64,000 nucleotides of DNA, from contig CADCII010000004.1 in NCBI GenBank assembly GCA_902801515.1, positions 1 to 64,000 on the forward strand. The letters run 5' to 3'. The position numbers and the translations under genes are program-made. The first letter of the stretch is position 1; each line of letters opens with the position of its first letter. Below, in pieces: positions 26,057 through 35,463 of the stretch. A model generated the notes under the pieces. The model made no database searches, was not told the DNA's origin, and saw only the letters and a program-made list of their open reading frames with translations. Origin of the DNA: an uncultured Lachnospiraceae bacterium. GTDB lineage: Bacteria > Bacillota > Clostridia > Lachnospirales > Lachnospiraceae.

Positions 26057-27052
26057 TCAAGCCTTCTGTGCCTGTACAGCTGTCATTGCAACTACGCCTA
26101 CGATATCATCTGCGAAGCATCCTCTGGACAGATCGTTGACCGGCATGGACAGTCCCTGGAGAACCGGTCCGTAAGCGCCTGCCTTGGCAAGTCTCTGCAC
26201 CAGCTTGTAGCCGATGTTGCCTGCTTCCAGGCTCGGGAAGATGATAGTGTTGGCAGATCCTGCGACATCGCTGTCCGGTGCTTTCAGTTTCGCGACAGAT
26301 CCTACGATTGCTGCGTCAAACTGCAGCTCGCCGTCGACCTTGATGTCCGGGCGCTGCTCTTTAACGAGCTTCACTGCCTCTGCAACCTTCGTGACATCGT
26401 CATGCTTCGCGCTGCCCTTGGTTGAGTAGGAAAGCATAGCGACCTTCGGCTCAGCGCCGATGAATGCCTTAAATGAATCAGCAGAGAGGATTGCGATCTC
26501 TGCGAGCTTCTCAGAATCAAAGTCGACGTTGACTGCGCAGTCTGCGAAGACAAAACGTCCATTCTCACCGAATTCACAATCCGGAACGTCCATTACGAAG
26601 AAACCGGATACACTGTGGATGCCGGGCTTGGTCTTAAGCAGCTGAAGTGCCGGACGGATGGTGTTGCCGGTAGAATGGCATGCGCCGGAGACAGCTCCGT
26701 CTGCGTCGCCGCACTTGCACATCAGGCATGCATAGTACATATAATCCTTCATCATCTGCTCTTCTGCCTGCTCAGGGGTCACACCCTTCTTTGCGCGCAG
26801 TTCAACAAACTTATCGATATATTTCTGGCGGTTCGGATCCGTTGTCGGATCGATGACAGTGATACCGGTCAGATCATAATCACCCTTGTTAGCAGCGATC
26901 TCTTCCGGTGTACCGATCAGTACGATGTCCGCGATCCCTTCCTGTGCGATCTTGACAGCTGCCTCATATGTTCTGCTGTCCATATACTCCGGAAGAACAA
27001 TCCTCTTCTTGTCCGACTTTGCCTGAGCTTTAATATCATCTATGAAACTCAT
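26057..27052 (-). CDS. pta: Phosphate acetyltransferase
   Basis: A 331-residue short-form Pta that exchanges CoA of acetyl-CoA for phosphate. It begins MSFIDDIKAQAKSDKKRIVL. DADGAVSGACHSTGNTIRPA differs slightly from the commoner MVSGA/STADT text, but the fold-defining segments (FADCAVNVD, MLSYSTKGSA, ANTIIFPSLEAGNIGYKLVQR) are intact. It is transcribed with ackA from its own promoter. Confidence 0.96.
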   Translation of the reverse strand: MSFIDDIKAQAKSDKKRIVLPEYMDSRTYEAAVKIAQEGIADIVLIGTPEEIAANKGDYDLTGITVIDPTTDPNRQKYIDKFVELRAKKGVTPEQAEEQMMKDYMYYACLMCKCGDADGAVSGACHSTGNTIRPALQLLKTKPGIHSVSGFFVMDVPDCEFGENGRFVFADCAVNVDFDSEKLAEIAILSADSFKAFIGAEPKVAMLSYSTKGSAKHDDVTKVAEAVKLVKEQRPDIKVDGELQFDAAIVGSVAKLKAPDSDVAGSANTIIFPSLEAGNIGYKLVQRLAKAGAYGPVLQGLSMPVNDLSRGCFADDIVGVVAMTAVQAQKA

Positions 27053-27126
27053 AACCAGAAACTCCTTTCAGCATTAAACAGAAACCGATCAGCCCGCAGA
27101 GCGCGGCTGAATGTCACACTGTCCTC

Positions 27127-27155
27127 ATTATAGCGTTCTGCCGGGTTTCTCACAA
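27127..27155 (-). promoter_or_regulatory. Sigma-A promoter of pta-ackA
   Basis: Minus-strand TTGTGA (27155-27150), 17 bases, TATAAT (27132-27127), about 75 bases before the pta start and divergent from tmcAL. Confidence 0.78.
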
Positions 27156-27243
27156 GGAAAAATAAGAAAACAATGGCAAATCTTTCTGCCCTGTGGCATG
27201 ATTGTCATGACCATATGGAAGAATAAAACACACAGGTACATTT

Positions 27244-28492
27244 ATGAAGACAGTCGGAATCATCGCAGAATATAATCCATTTCACAACGGACATCTGTAC
27301 CAGATGCAGGAAGCACGCAGATGCGCCGGCGCTGACTATGTTGTTGTTGCCATGAGCGGAGATTTTGTCCAGCGCGGGGAACCTGCTCTTCTGGATAAAT
27401 GGACGCGTGCCGGAATGGCTCTTAAAGCCGGTGCGGACCTGGTCCTGGAACTGCCGGTGAGAGTCTCTGCGGGGAGTGCTGAATTCTTCGCAAGAGGAGG
27501 CGTATCACTTCTCTCCTCACTTGGCGTTGTGGACGCACTGTCGTTCGGGTACGAATCCCATTCCTTCTGATCGCAGCATTCAGAAAGATCTTCAGTGTCT
27601 GAGTCAGGTAGCTGACTTCTTCAGCCGTGAAGAAACTGATGTGTATAAGAAGGAGCTGAAGACACTGCTTGCCGCAGGCAGGACCTACGCCCAGGCACGT
27701 GTGGAAGCCTATACAAGAACAGAGATCGCAGACACAACTGTGCCGGCTGATCTTTTGAAGTCCCCCAACAATATCCTCGCTGTCGAATACCTGAAGGCAA
27801 TCTGTCAGCTTAAGAGCAGACTGTCCGTGATCCCTGTGCCAAGACTCGGAGCAGGATACCATGATTCTGCTCTCCCGATGAAGGATACTGCTGATCTTGC
27901 TGCTGCCGGACTGACCTCCCCTGCCTCCGCATCGGGTATCCGAAGCGCTCTTTCAAGGAAGGAATCCGTTACGCCTTACATGCCTCAGAATGCATATGAA
28001 CTCATGACAGAGCAGCTTGCTGAAAACCGCAGTCTTGTGCCCTCTGACCTCGATCTTCTTCTTCATGAATCACTGCTGCGCCTGAAAGATCATCTGGAGG
28101 AATACCAGGATGTAGGTATTGACCTGGCGAACCGTATCAGGGCGCTTCTTGGAGAATACACAGGTTTTGAATCCTTTGCGATGCACATCAAGACCCGCCA
28201 GGTGACCCTGACCCGGGTAAAACGGGCATTGATCCATATTCTCCTGGGCATCAAAAAATCTTCCGATCCGGCTGCGTACGCCCGTGTGCTCGGCTTCCGT
28301 CAGACAGCGCAGCCTCTCCTCCACCGGATCTCACAGGAGTCATCCGTGCCGATGATCACAAAACTTCCAAAAGAGCTTCCGGAAGGACTGGAGGAAGACC
28401 TGCATGCAGCTCACATCTGGGAGATGCTTGTGTGCCACAAGACAGGGAAACCCCTGTGCAGCGAATACCAGAGGCAGCTGGTCATTCTGTGA
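27244..28492 (+). pseudogene. tmcAL: tRNA(Met) cytidine acetate ligase-like gene, interrupted by a frameshift
   Basis: The first reading frame (27244-27570) gives the nucleotidyltransferase core: [20 protein letters not shown], with the HNGH motif, then [13 protein letters not shown] and LELPV. It stops soon after LSFGYES. The rest of the protein ([19 protein letters not shown] onward, to 28492) is in the next frame. One extra base near 27555-27570 explains the break; removing one C of CATTCCTTC restores a continuous protein of about 415 residues, close to family length. TmcAL makes N4-acetylcytidine at the wobble base of elongator tRNA-Met. The downstream half is well preserved, so this is a recent mutation or a sequencing error. 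Confidence 0.82.
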
Positions 28493-28520
28493 TGATTTCT
28501 TGTCTTCGATATGATGAAAA

Positions 28521-28556
28521 GGCTGTAGCACCACAACATAGTCTGGTGCTACAGCC
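28521..28556. terminator. Bidirectional intrinsic terminator between tmcAL and the SDR gene
   Basis: A perfect 13-bp stem GGCTGTAGCACCA / TGGTGCTACAGCC with a 10-base loop lies between two convergent genes. The minus strand has TTTTC directly after the stem, which favours the SDR gene. The plus side has only a weak T-rich tail. Confidence 0.8.
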
Positions 28557-28607
28557 CCTTCAATTTATATCTCTATTAATTCAGTTTTATTCAGGTCGCT
28601 CAGCCCA

Positions 28608-29348
28608 TCAGGCGTCTACTCCGCCGTCCACACGAAGAAGCTGACCTGTGATGAAGCTGGAATCCTCTGTTGCGAAGAACAGGCATGCGGTTGCGATCTC
28701 GCTGCCCTCGCCTACTCTCTGGAGCGGTGCAGTAGCTTTCATGAACTCGATGGTCGCGTCAGCGCCGGATCCCTCCAGCATGGCGGTACGGATCGCTCCC
28801 GGGCAGATACCATTTACATGGATCTCCGGACCCATCTCACGTGCCATGGCTCTTGTCATGCCGACCATGGCAAACTTGCTGGTGCAGTATGCGATCGGTC
28901 CCCATTTTGCAGCAGTTCCTGCAACTGAAGAAATATTCACGATATGGCCTTTGTTCTTCTTCAGTTCCGGCTCACAGTACTGAGTCAGCAGAAGTGCGCT
29001 TGTCAGGTTAACGTTGAATACCGAATCCCATTCCTCCATGGTCATCTCCTGGACAGGAATAAGGCTCAGTTTGCCGGCATTGTTGATCAGGATGTCAACG
29101 GTTCCGTATGCCTTCATGGTTTCATCATAGATCACCTTCGCCGCATCGCGGTTGGATGTATCGGCGATCACATAGATTGCTTCTCCGCCTTCGGCCTTGA
29201 TCTTGTCAACGACCGCTTTCGCGCGCTCTTCATTTCTGCCGGTCACTACGACTTTGGCGCCTTCCTTTGCAAACAGATAAGCGGTGTCGCGTCCCATTCC
29301 GGATGTGGAACCTGTGATAATTGCTACTTTGCCGTCTAACTTGCCCAT
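28608..29348 (-). CDS. Short-chain dehydrogenase/reductase
   Basis: A 246-residue classical SDR. The cofactor loop TGSTSGMG is at about 13-20, NNAG near 90, the catalytic Ser in NISSVAG, and the YCTSK Tyr/Lys pair near 156-160. The C-terminal VDGG is present. An Arg after the first strand (VTGRNEERA) suggests NADP preference, as an inference. The substrate is unknown, but it lies downstream of a cupin, a DUF5107 protein and a sugar ABC importer, so a sugar or polyol substrate is plausible. Confidence 0.9.
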   Translation of the reverse strand: MGKLDGKVAIITGSTSGMGRDTAYLFAKEGAKVVVTGRNEERAKAVVDKIKAEGGEAIYVIADTSNRDAAKVIYDETMKAYGTVDILINNAGKLSLIPVQEMTMEEWDSVFNVNLTSALLLTQYCEPELKKNKGHIVNISSVAGTAAKWGPIAYCTSKFAMVGMTRAMAREMGPEIHVNGICPGAIRTAMLEGSGADATIEFMKATAPLQRVGEGSEIATACLFFATEDSSFITGQLLRVDGGVDA

Positions 29349-29484
29349 TTCAGTATCCTCCTGATGACAAATAACTGTGGCACATATGTACCGTATGATT
29401 TTTGCCTGTTAAGAATATCACAAAAAATGATATACATCCAGAAGAATACATCAAATGCACACACAAAATTTCAATTAATACAGT

Positions 29485-29901
29485 TCAGCCAAGATACACT
29501 TTCTTCGGTTCGTCATAGGTGTAGAATTCCGATTCGACCTCCAGGTTCTCTGTGATCTTCACAGTAGCCTCCGGTGTGAGGGCGAGCGTCTGGTGCCAGA
29601 TGCCCTTCGCAAGTACAACCGGTTTGTCCAGGATGAACGCATGGCAGTCTTCCGGGTCATCATGTTCCGCAACAAGAAGTACAGTGATCCCGCTCAGAGG
29701 CTCGAATGATTCCTTGGAAGTAGGGTGGCATTCGATCTTCGTGATCTCTTTATTGGAATAGCGGAATACTGCTACTCTCCACGGCTGTACCGGTTCTGTG
29801 TCCACAATATAGAAATTGCTCGTGTCGCCCGGAAGAAACTCCAGGACCGTACCAAACGGCCTGAATGCATTGACAGTTACACTCTCCAGCTGTACGCCCA
29901 T
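29485..29901 (-). CDS. AllA-like (ureidoglycolate lyase family) cupin protein
   Basis: A 138-residue beta-barrel protein that resembles the ureidoglycolate lyase superfamily: FRPFGTVLEF, a mid-protein EPLSGITVLLVA, and a C-terminal KGIWHQTLALTPEATVKI, where WH is the usual family signature. Neighbours are not purine-catabolism genes, so a true AllA role is doubtful. In this setting it may act on a sugar acid or be a non-enzymatic cupin. It begins about 90 bases after the DUF5107 gene and is probably in its operon. Confidence 0.65.
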   Translation of the reverse strand: MGVQLESVTVNAFRPFGTVLEFLPGDTSNFYIVDTEPVQPWRVAVFRYSNKEITKIECHPTSKESFEPLSGITVLLVAEHDDPEDCHAFILDKPVVLAKGIWHQTLALTPEATVKITENLEVESEFYTYDEPKKVYLG

Positions 29902-29992
29902 TTTATGTGCCTCCTCTCTTACCGGTCTTTCACTGCCGGAATATCTGTGGCAGCTCGTATACCTGCCTTTTCCTTGCTTAAATCAGACTTGA

Positions 29993-32900
29993 TCAGATCA
30001 GTCCCTCTTCGATCATCCTGCCGTACAGGACTGCATTCTGATGATCATACTCATATTCCAGTGCCTTTTCGAAGCACTCCTGCGCCTTCTTCTTCTCACC
30101 GGATCCCAGATGGGACAGGCCCATCAGATACCAGCAGTGAGCAGTATTCTTCCTGGTCAGGTCTGTCTCGAAGATCAGGAAGTCGGGCATGGAGACTGCA
30201 AAGTAATCATGCTCCACCACATCATTGACATGTCTCTCACCATAGTCCATTAACTTATTGAAGCAGGCACAGGCTTCCCTTGTCTTCCCGAGTTTCTGCT
30301 TCGCCAGTCCCTTGAACAGGATCATATCAGCAGGCTGGTCATAGTAATACAGTACGCCCGCCGGCTCGTCTTCACCAAGCTCCGCATGTGTGTAGGCATC
30401 CTTCGCCTCTTCCTCTTGTCCGAGTGTTTCGAGGGCTCTGCCGAGCCAGTACCAGATATGATTGTCCTTGGTACCTTCCAGTCTGCCCTCTCCCAGGTTC
30501 TCGGGATAGAGCAGTGCTTTCTCCAGTTTCTCCTTCGCCGCACCGGCGTCTCCTGTCTTCAGATCGCGCACTGCCATCTGGATCAGGCTGGTCTTGTACT
30601 GCGCCGGAACCTTGCCTTCTCCGCCTTCCCACGGACGGAATGAATGGCTCATGATGGTGTCATAGACTTCACTGTACTGTCCCGCCGTATTCTTCAAAGT
30701 CAGCTCTTCTACCAGAAGATCGTCCCTCTTCAGCGGAAGTTCTTCATGTTCTTTGAAGCCTTCCAGTCTCTTCTCCACAGGCACATCCATCTTCTTGTAC
30801 AGCTGATCCAGTTCGAGAAATACCCTTGCGTCACTCTCATCCAGAGCAAACGCAGTCTCCATTTCCCTTACAGCATCCTGCGCCCTGTTCATTTTATTGA
30901 AATAAACCAGAGCCAGATTGCGGTGCACAGTCGGGAAGCTGCCGTCTGCCGCATCGGAATCTTCCCACAGTTTCATCGCTCTGTCATACTGCAGTTTGTC
31001 ATAGAGCAGGCAGCCCAGATAGTAGGAAGCCTTCGCAGCTTTATCCCCATGCTCTTTCAGGGTGCAGATTGCATCCTCAAGCACCAGGATGTCTTCGAGC
31101 TTGTTCGGGAAGCAGTAGAGCGGATCATCACTCTCTGCTTTCCGGTACGCTGCAAGAGCTTCATCCGTTCCGCGAAGCGCATATCCGCGGTAATAGTCTG
31201 CCAGCGGGTGCACGCTTTCGGACAGGCTGAGGATCCCTGCCGCATCTTCAGACAGTCCTGCCTCGAGGAAGTCTCTTGCGGCTGCCAGGTAATTGCCTGA
31301 GAATCCCCGCATAAGATTCTGCATTCTCTCAAGGTCTTCCGGATCCTGCGTGATCTCATATCTGACATAGTGTGATACATAGTCAAACGGATCGACTTCC
31401 AGATTCGATTCGATATATGAAAGCGCCTCGTCCTGCCTTCCGAGTTTCCTCAGGGCGGATGCTTTCAGGCCTCTTGCCTTCACATTATGAGCGTTCTTGA
31501 CCAGGCTCTTATCTGCAAAGTCCAGAGCCTGAGCATATTTGCCCCGTCTCATGGCGATCGCAGCCAGATAGTAGAAGCCCATCTCCTGCATCTCATTGCT
31601 CCAGCAGGCCTTATAGAAACGGTCATACGCCTCGTCTTCTCTTCCCAGATACAGCAGGCACAGTCCCAGATTGTACATCGCCTCGCTGTTATAGGGGTTC
31701 GGTGTCATCATGGTGGCGCGTTTTATCGACGCCTCGAAATAAGGCACCGCTGCCTCGAAGCTCCCGCGTCTCATCAAGAGCAGCCCGTACGCATTGTTCA
31801 CGCGCATGTCGCCCGGATCTCTCTTCAGAGCTTCCAGATAATATGGATCCGGAAGGAAGGTGGCATGGCGGTACTGTTCGATATGCTCTGCTGTCAGCAG
31901 CAACTCTTCATTGGTCAGGATCTCCTCCGGCTTCTTCGCCTTCGCGGCAGGCTGCGCCATCTCCGGGATTCCTTCTCTGACAGGCTGGTATTCTACCAGG
32001 ATATTTTCTGCATCGCGCACTACGACCCGAAGCGCAGTCTCATCATGAACGCCCGTGTCAAATGTTCCCTCGAAGATCTTAACCGGAGACAGTTCTGTCT
32101 CCTGCGAGAAAGCGGGTTTTCCATCCACATACAGATCCACACTGGCTGCAGCATGCGGAGCGGTCGCGTATGCGATCACATGCGCAGTGCCATCCTCATC
32201 CAGTTCCAGGTTCACAGCCGCGTCGATCGTGGCATTCTTCACTCTTCCTACCTTCTTGTAAGGCATGAAGTACTGTGTGAAGGTCTTCTCTTCAAAAGGC
32301 TTGAGCCATGAAAAATCAGGCTGGTTGTCTGTGAACACTCCGCACATCAGCTCAATATACGGTCCATCCTCATCCGTCAGGTTGCGGTCCCAGGCTTTGC
32401 CGAAATCTCCGCAGCCCCAGGTCCACTGTTTCTTGCCCGGCGACACATGATGGTCCGCGACATGAAGCAGACCTGCTTCCACGCCATAGTCATATCCGCC
32501 GACAAAATCATAAGAAGACTTCTCCGCCATATAGCTGGTGGGGACAGGAATGTTCTTATACCTGGAGATATCGACGCCTTCACTGTAGTCATGTTTATAA
32601 TAGACACCGCGGGCGATGGGGAACCGGGATACGTCCCTCTTGCCGTGATCCATTACAAAATGAACATCCGTCGGGAAGATCGACTGGGTATTATCATTGA
32701 CCGGGACTGCCGGATTCGCCCACCAGAGAAATGTCTGCGGCAGGTTCGTCCTGTTGTAGAGCTGTCCGCGGATCTCAATGTATGCCTTGTCCGGATACAG
32801 GGTAAATGAAGTGATCCCCTTGGTCCCGTACATCTGGTCGATATCATTGCACAGAAGTGTCTTGCTCCCGTCTTCATGCTCACAGATCACATGATCCACC

Positions 32901-33289
32901 GGCATATAGGTCGTGGGACGATGATGCTGCGGCCAGTTGAATTCTATGCCGCCCGAGATCCATGGTCCCGCAAGTCCTACAAGCGCCGGTTTGATCACAC
33001 GGTTGTAGTATACAAAGTCATAGTTATTGGTCTTATCCAGAGCGCGCTGGATGCGGCCGCCAAGCTCCGGAAGGATCATGACCTTGAGATAGTCGTTTTC
33101 CAGCCAGACAGCATGCCATGTTTTATCCGTCCTGGTGAAGCTGATATCCTCAGTGGTCGGATACGGATAGAGTTTTCCGCTGGACCCCTGATACACACGT
33201 TTCTCAAGGAACATCGGATTCTTATCAGCCTTGCCGGCTTCATAAGTCGGGATTATGATATCCTCTTCCCAGATTCTCACTTCACTCAT
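29993..33289 (-). CDS. Large DUF5107 and tetratricopeptide-repeat protein
   Basis: A 1098-residue protein with no signal peptide. Residues about 1-345 match the DUF5107 type of galactose-mutarotase-like fold (LPELGGRIQRALDK, GGIEFNWPQHHRPTTYMPVD, FLWWANPAVPVND). A short beta domain (about 350-450) follows. At least ten TPR-like helical pairs fill residues 470-1090, for example NNAYGLLLMRRGSFEAAVPY, AMYNLGLCLLYLGREDEAYD and WYLMGLSHLGSGEKKKAQEC. The start at MSEVRIW has GGAG six bases upstream; the ATG four codons earlier abuts that site. A divergent AraC gene and a sugar importer suggest carbohydrate processing; the reaction is unknown. Confidence 0.82.
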   Translation of the reverse strand: MSEVRIWEEDIIIPTYEAGKADKNPMFLEKRVYQGSSGKLYPYPTTEDISFTRTDKTWHAVWLENDYLKVMILPELGGRIQRALDKTNNYDFVYYNRVIKPALVGLAGPWISGGIEFNWPQHHRPTTYMPVDHVICEHEDGSKTLLCNDIDQMYGTKGITSFTLYPDKAYIEIRGQLYNRTNLPQTFLWWANPAVPVNDNTQSIFPTDVHFVMDHGKRDVSRFPIARGVYYKHDYSEGVDISRYKNIPVPTSYMAEKSSYDFVGGYDYGVEAGLLHVADHHVSPGKKQWTWGCGDFGKAWDRNLTDEDGPYIELMCGVFTDNQPDFSWLKPFEEKTFTQYFMPYKKVGRVKNATIDAAVNLELDEDGTAHVIAYATAPHAAASVDLYVDGKPAFSQETELSPVKIFEGTFDTGVHDETALRVVVRDAENILVEYQPVREGIPEMAQPAAKAKKPEEILTNEELLLTAEHIEQYRHATFLPDPYYLEALKRDPGDMRVNNAYGLLLMRRGSFEAAVPYFEASIKRATMMTPNPYNSEAMYNLGLCLLYLGREDEAYDRFYKACWSNEMQEMGFYYLAAIAMRRGKYAQALDFADKSLVKNAHNVKARGLKASALRKLGRQDEALSYIESNLEVDPFDYVSHYVRYEITQDPEDLERMQNLMRGFSGNYLAAARDFLEAGLSEDAAGILSLSESVHPLADYYRGYALRGTDEALAAYRKAESDDPLYCFPNKLEDILVLEDAICTLKEHGDKAAKASYYLGCLLYDKLQYDRAMKLWEDSDAADGSFPTVHRNLALVYFNKMNRAQDAVREMETAFALDESDARVFLELDQLYKKMDVPVEKRLEGFKEHEELPLKRDDLLVEELTLKNTAGQYSEVYDTIMSHSFRPWEGGEGKVPAQYKTSLIQMAVRDLKTGDAGAAKEKLEKALLYPENLGEGRLEGTKDNHIWYWLGRALETLGQEEEAKDAYTHAELGEDEPAGVLYYYDQPADMILFKGLAKQKLGKTREACACFNKLMDYGERHVNDVVEHDYFAVSMPDFLIFETDLTRKNTAHCWYLMGLSHLGSGEKKKAQECFEKALEYEYDHQNAVLYGRMIEEGLI

Positions 33290-33304
33290 ACTAATCTCCA
33301 TCTC

Positions 33305-33325
33305 CGGGCAAATGACAGATGCCCG
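33305..33325. promoter_or_regulatory. Inverted repeat in the AraC/DUF5107 divergent region
   Basis: CGGGCA and TGCCCG form six-base arms around a nine-base centre. The centre overlaps the -35 box of the AraC-gene promoter, and the repeat sits 16 bases before the DUF5107 start. It could be an operator, but one short repeat is weak evidence. Confidence 0.4.
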
Positions 33326-33341
33326 TGTAACCTGCTATAAT
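33312..33341 (+). promoter_or_regulatory. Extended -10 promoter of the AraC-family gene
   Basis: TATAAT (33336-33341) is preceded by TGC, an extended -10. ATGACA (33312-33317) serves as the -35 with an 18-base spacer. AAGGAG lies six bases before the ATG at 33380. Confidence 0.68.
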
Positions 33342-33379
33342 CTGAAATAACGCCAATACACAGTAATAAGGAGAAGATC

Positions 33380-34243
33380 ATGCACTCATCCGAGAGACAC
33401 GTTACTCCCGATTCTGATTATTACATCTACGAGCCCAGTACTCTGGCCCGCGAAGTATATCTCTATCCGCTCTCGTCCGGACACTTCCGCTATACCGGAG
33501 GCTACCGGAACATAAGACGCAGTTTTGATTCATTTGAGCTGTTCTGTGTCGAGGAGGGTTCTGTAGAACTGAAAAACCACTCCATGACCTTTACTGCCCA
33601 TCCCGGGCAGCTTGTTCTGCTGGACTGCTACAGTCCGCACAGCTATTACAGCAAAGACGGCTGGGCATGCTACTGGCTTCATTTCGACGGCCAGGTGGCA
33701 AGAGCCTTCTACCGCCGCATCACGGAAGCATACGGCAGTTTTCTGTTCAGCCTGGATCAGTATTCACCGGCTTTTCTGCATCTCATGAATATCTATGAGT
33801 GCTTCCGGCTTTCCAGGCCGATCGATGAAGCAGGGATCTCTTCACAGATCACTTCGATCCTGAACTCGATCCTCCGCGGAGCGCCTCAGGTAAAGAAAGA
33901 CCTGCCGGCCCAGGAGTCTGTCGCGTCAGCTGTCGCATACATCAGCGAACATTTCCGGTACCCTCTGTCTCTTAATGACCTGGCACAGCATGCAGCGGTC
34001 AGTCCGTTTTATTTCACCCGGGTATTCCGTCAGGAAACCGGGTATACCCCGCACCAGTACATAATAAATACGCGCATTGCCAATGCGAAGTTCCTGCTTC
34101 GTACGACAGAAGATTCCGTTAAGGATATCGCGATCCAGACCGGATGGAATTCCGAGAGCACCTTCTGCTCTGCCTTCCGCAAAAGCACCGGCCTCACACC
34201 TTCCGTTTACAGAAAAAACAGACTTTATCCGGAAGAAAACTGA
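33380..34243 (+). CDS. AraC-family transcriptional regulator
   Basis: A 287-residue regulator. The N-terminal cupin-like sensing domain (about 20-165) includes FCVEEGSVELKNHS, HPGQLVLLDCYSPHSY and WLHFDG. The C-terminal double helix-turn-helix (about 185-283) shows YPLSLNDLAQHAAVSPFYFT, FRQETGYTP and VKDIAIQTGWNSESTFCSAF. It is divergent from the DUF5107 gene and about 100 bases upstream of the sugar-binding protein's end, so it probably controls the locus in response to a sugar. The ligand is unknown. Confidence 0.92.
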   Translation: MHSSERHVTPDSDYYIYEPSTLAREVYLYPLSSGHFRYTGGYRNIRRSFDSFELFCVEEGSVELKNHSMTFTAHPGQLVLLDCYSPHSYYSKDGWACYWLHFDGQVARAFYRRITEAYGSFLFSLDQYSPAFLHLMNIYECFRLSRPIDEAGISSQITSILNSILRGAPQVKKDLPAQESVASAVAYISEHFRYPLSLNDLAQHAAVSPFYFTRVFRQETGYTPHQYIINTRIANAKFLLRTTEDSVKDIAIQTGWNSESTFCSAFRKSTGLTPSVYRKNRLYPEEN

Positions 34244-34269
34244 TTTTTACTGATTGTCTGGACAGACAG

Positions 34270-34308
34270 AGACTGCCGCCAAGAGAGAAACCCTCGAAGC
34301 GGCAGTCT
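34270..34308 (+). terminator. Intrinsic terminator after the AraC gene
   Basis: A 10-bp stem AGACTGCCGC / GCGGCAGTCT with a 19-base loop is followed by CTTTTC on the plus strand. It lies between the convergent AraC and sugar-binding-protein genes. Confidence 0.7.
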
Positions 34309-34346
34309 CTTTTCATTCAATGGAAGCTATGCTGTTTTGCTCGGGA

Positions 34347-35369
34347 TCACTCTGCCGGCTCAGCATCCTTGCCCATTACTTCTTTGTAGTTCTCAGGAGT
34401 TACGATCGTAGCCGGAACTGCTGTCTCCATGGTCGGTTCCTGACCGGAGAGGATCTGCTCCAGAACAATAACGGTTCCTTCGCCTACCTGCAGGGAGGAG
34501 AAGTATGCAGCAGCCTTCATGCAGGTGCCGTCTGCGCCTTTGTTGTTCCACTCATCTTTTGCCATGTATCCGCCAAGGCCAACTACGCATGCGTTTGCAT
34601 CAAGGCCTGCGTCTTCAAGAGCACGGCATGCACCGATGGTTCCCTCTTCGTTCGCGCCGGTTACAAGCCAGGTCGTGATCTGGGGGTTAGCGGTGAAGAT
34701 TGCTGCGGATGCAGTGTTGCCCTTCTCAGTGGTTCCATCATAGTCAGCTGTGAAGATTCTGTCTTCTGGGAAATCCGGGCACAGTTCATGCCACTTGTCC
34801 AGTTCGCCTTCAGCACGCGGTACGCAGCTGGAAACGGTATCCATGGTCATGATCAGAAGGCCGGTGTCTTCCTTGTCAAGAAGGCCATTGTCGATCGCAT
34901 AGTTTGCGATCCACTCGCCGTTGGCAGCGCCGATATTGTAAGCGTCGATGCCTACCCACGGAGCGATCTTCTCGCCGTCAACTTCCAGAGCGTCGTCACC
35001 TGCGACGATCGGGATGCCCGCTTCTTTGCACTTGTCAACTGCTGCCTGAGACAGAGTCTGATCCGGGATACAGGTAACGATGCCGGCTGCATTGTTAGCG
35101 ATCGCATTATCGATATCTTTCAGATATTCTTCCGGGCTCATCTTAGCATCAACATAGATGAATTCACCGCCGTCTGCCTCGACCTTTGCCTTCGCTGCAT
35201 CGCCTTCATCGATGAACCATGTCTGGTCGCCGGCTTTGTAAATGCCGTATACAGTGCCGCCTGCGAAATCATAGGAGACTTCTCCCTCGGTCTCGCCTGC
35301 GAATGCGCCCATGCTCATTGCCATCAGTGCTGCCATCGAAAGTGCCATCAGCTTCATTGCTTTCTTCAT
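34347..35369 (-). CDS. Sugar ABC transporter substrate-binding protein, AraF-like
   Basis: A 340-residue periplasmic-binding-protein-type sugar receptor. The fold marks resemble arabinose-binding AraF: ADGGEFIYVDAK, IVTCIPDQTLSQAAVDKCKE, GDDALEVDGEKIAPWVGIDA, WLVTGANEEGTIGACRALED and VTPENYKEVMG. The signal peptide MKKAMKLMALSMAALMAMSM ends GAFAGE. There is no cysteine at a lipobox, so as written it is cleaved by signal peptidase I rather than lipidated, which is unusual for a Gram-positive receptor. It is the last gene of the ATPase-permease-receptor operon. Confidence 0.87.
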   Translation of the reverse strand: MKKAMKLMALSMAALMAMSMGAFAGETEGEVSYDFAGGTVYGIYKAGDQTWFIDEGDAAKAKVEADGGEFIYVDAKMSPEEYLKDIDNAIANNAAGIVTCIPDQTLSQAAVDKCKEAGIPIVAGDDALEVDGEKIAPWVGIDAYNIGAANGEWIANYAIDNGLLDKEDTGLLIMTMDTVSSCVPRAEGELDKWHELCPDFPEDRIFTADYDGTTEKGNTASAAIFTANPQITTWLVTGANEEGTIGACRALEDAGLDANACVVGLGGYMAKDEWNNKGADGTCMKAAAYFSSLQVGEGTVIVLEQILSGQEPTMETAVPATIVTPENYKEVMGKDAEPAE

Positions 35370-35413
35370 TGCTTTTTCCTCCTTGCAAATGAAAAATAGT
35401 TACATCTATCTTA

Positions 35414-35442
35414 TGTGCCGGAATCTCACGCTGTCCGGCACA
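35414..35442 (-). other. Intergenic hairpin between permease and sugar-binding-protein genes
   Basis: A perfect 9-bp stem TGTGCCGGA / TCCGGCACA with an 11-base loop lies 22 bases after the permease stop and 45 bases before the receptor start. There is no T run, so it looks more like an mRNA processing or stabilising element than a terminator. Confidence 0.55.
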
Positions 35443-35463
35443 TTGATAACCGGTTAAGATTGC

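Noticed and set aside
27540-27575. Programmed +1 frameshifting in tmcAL.
   Set aside because: The site lacks a slippery codon; tRNA-Phe at TTC cannot re-pair on TCT, and no stimulatory structure is seen. A mutation or sequencing error fits better.
29485-29901. Assignment as a true ureidoglycolate lyase (purine breakdown).
   Set aside because: No allantoin or ureide genes are nearby; the neighbours are sugar-related, so only the fold family is claimed.
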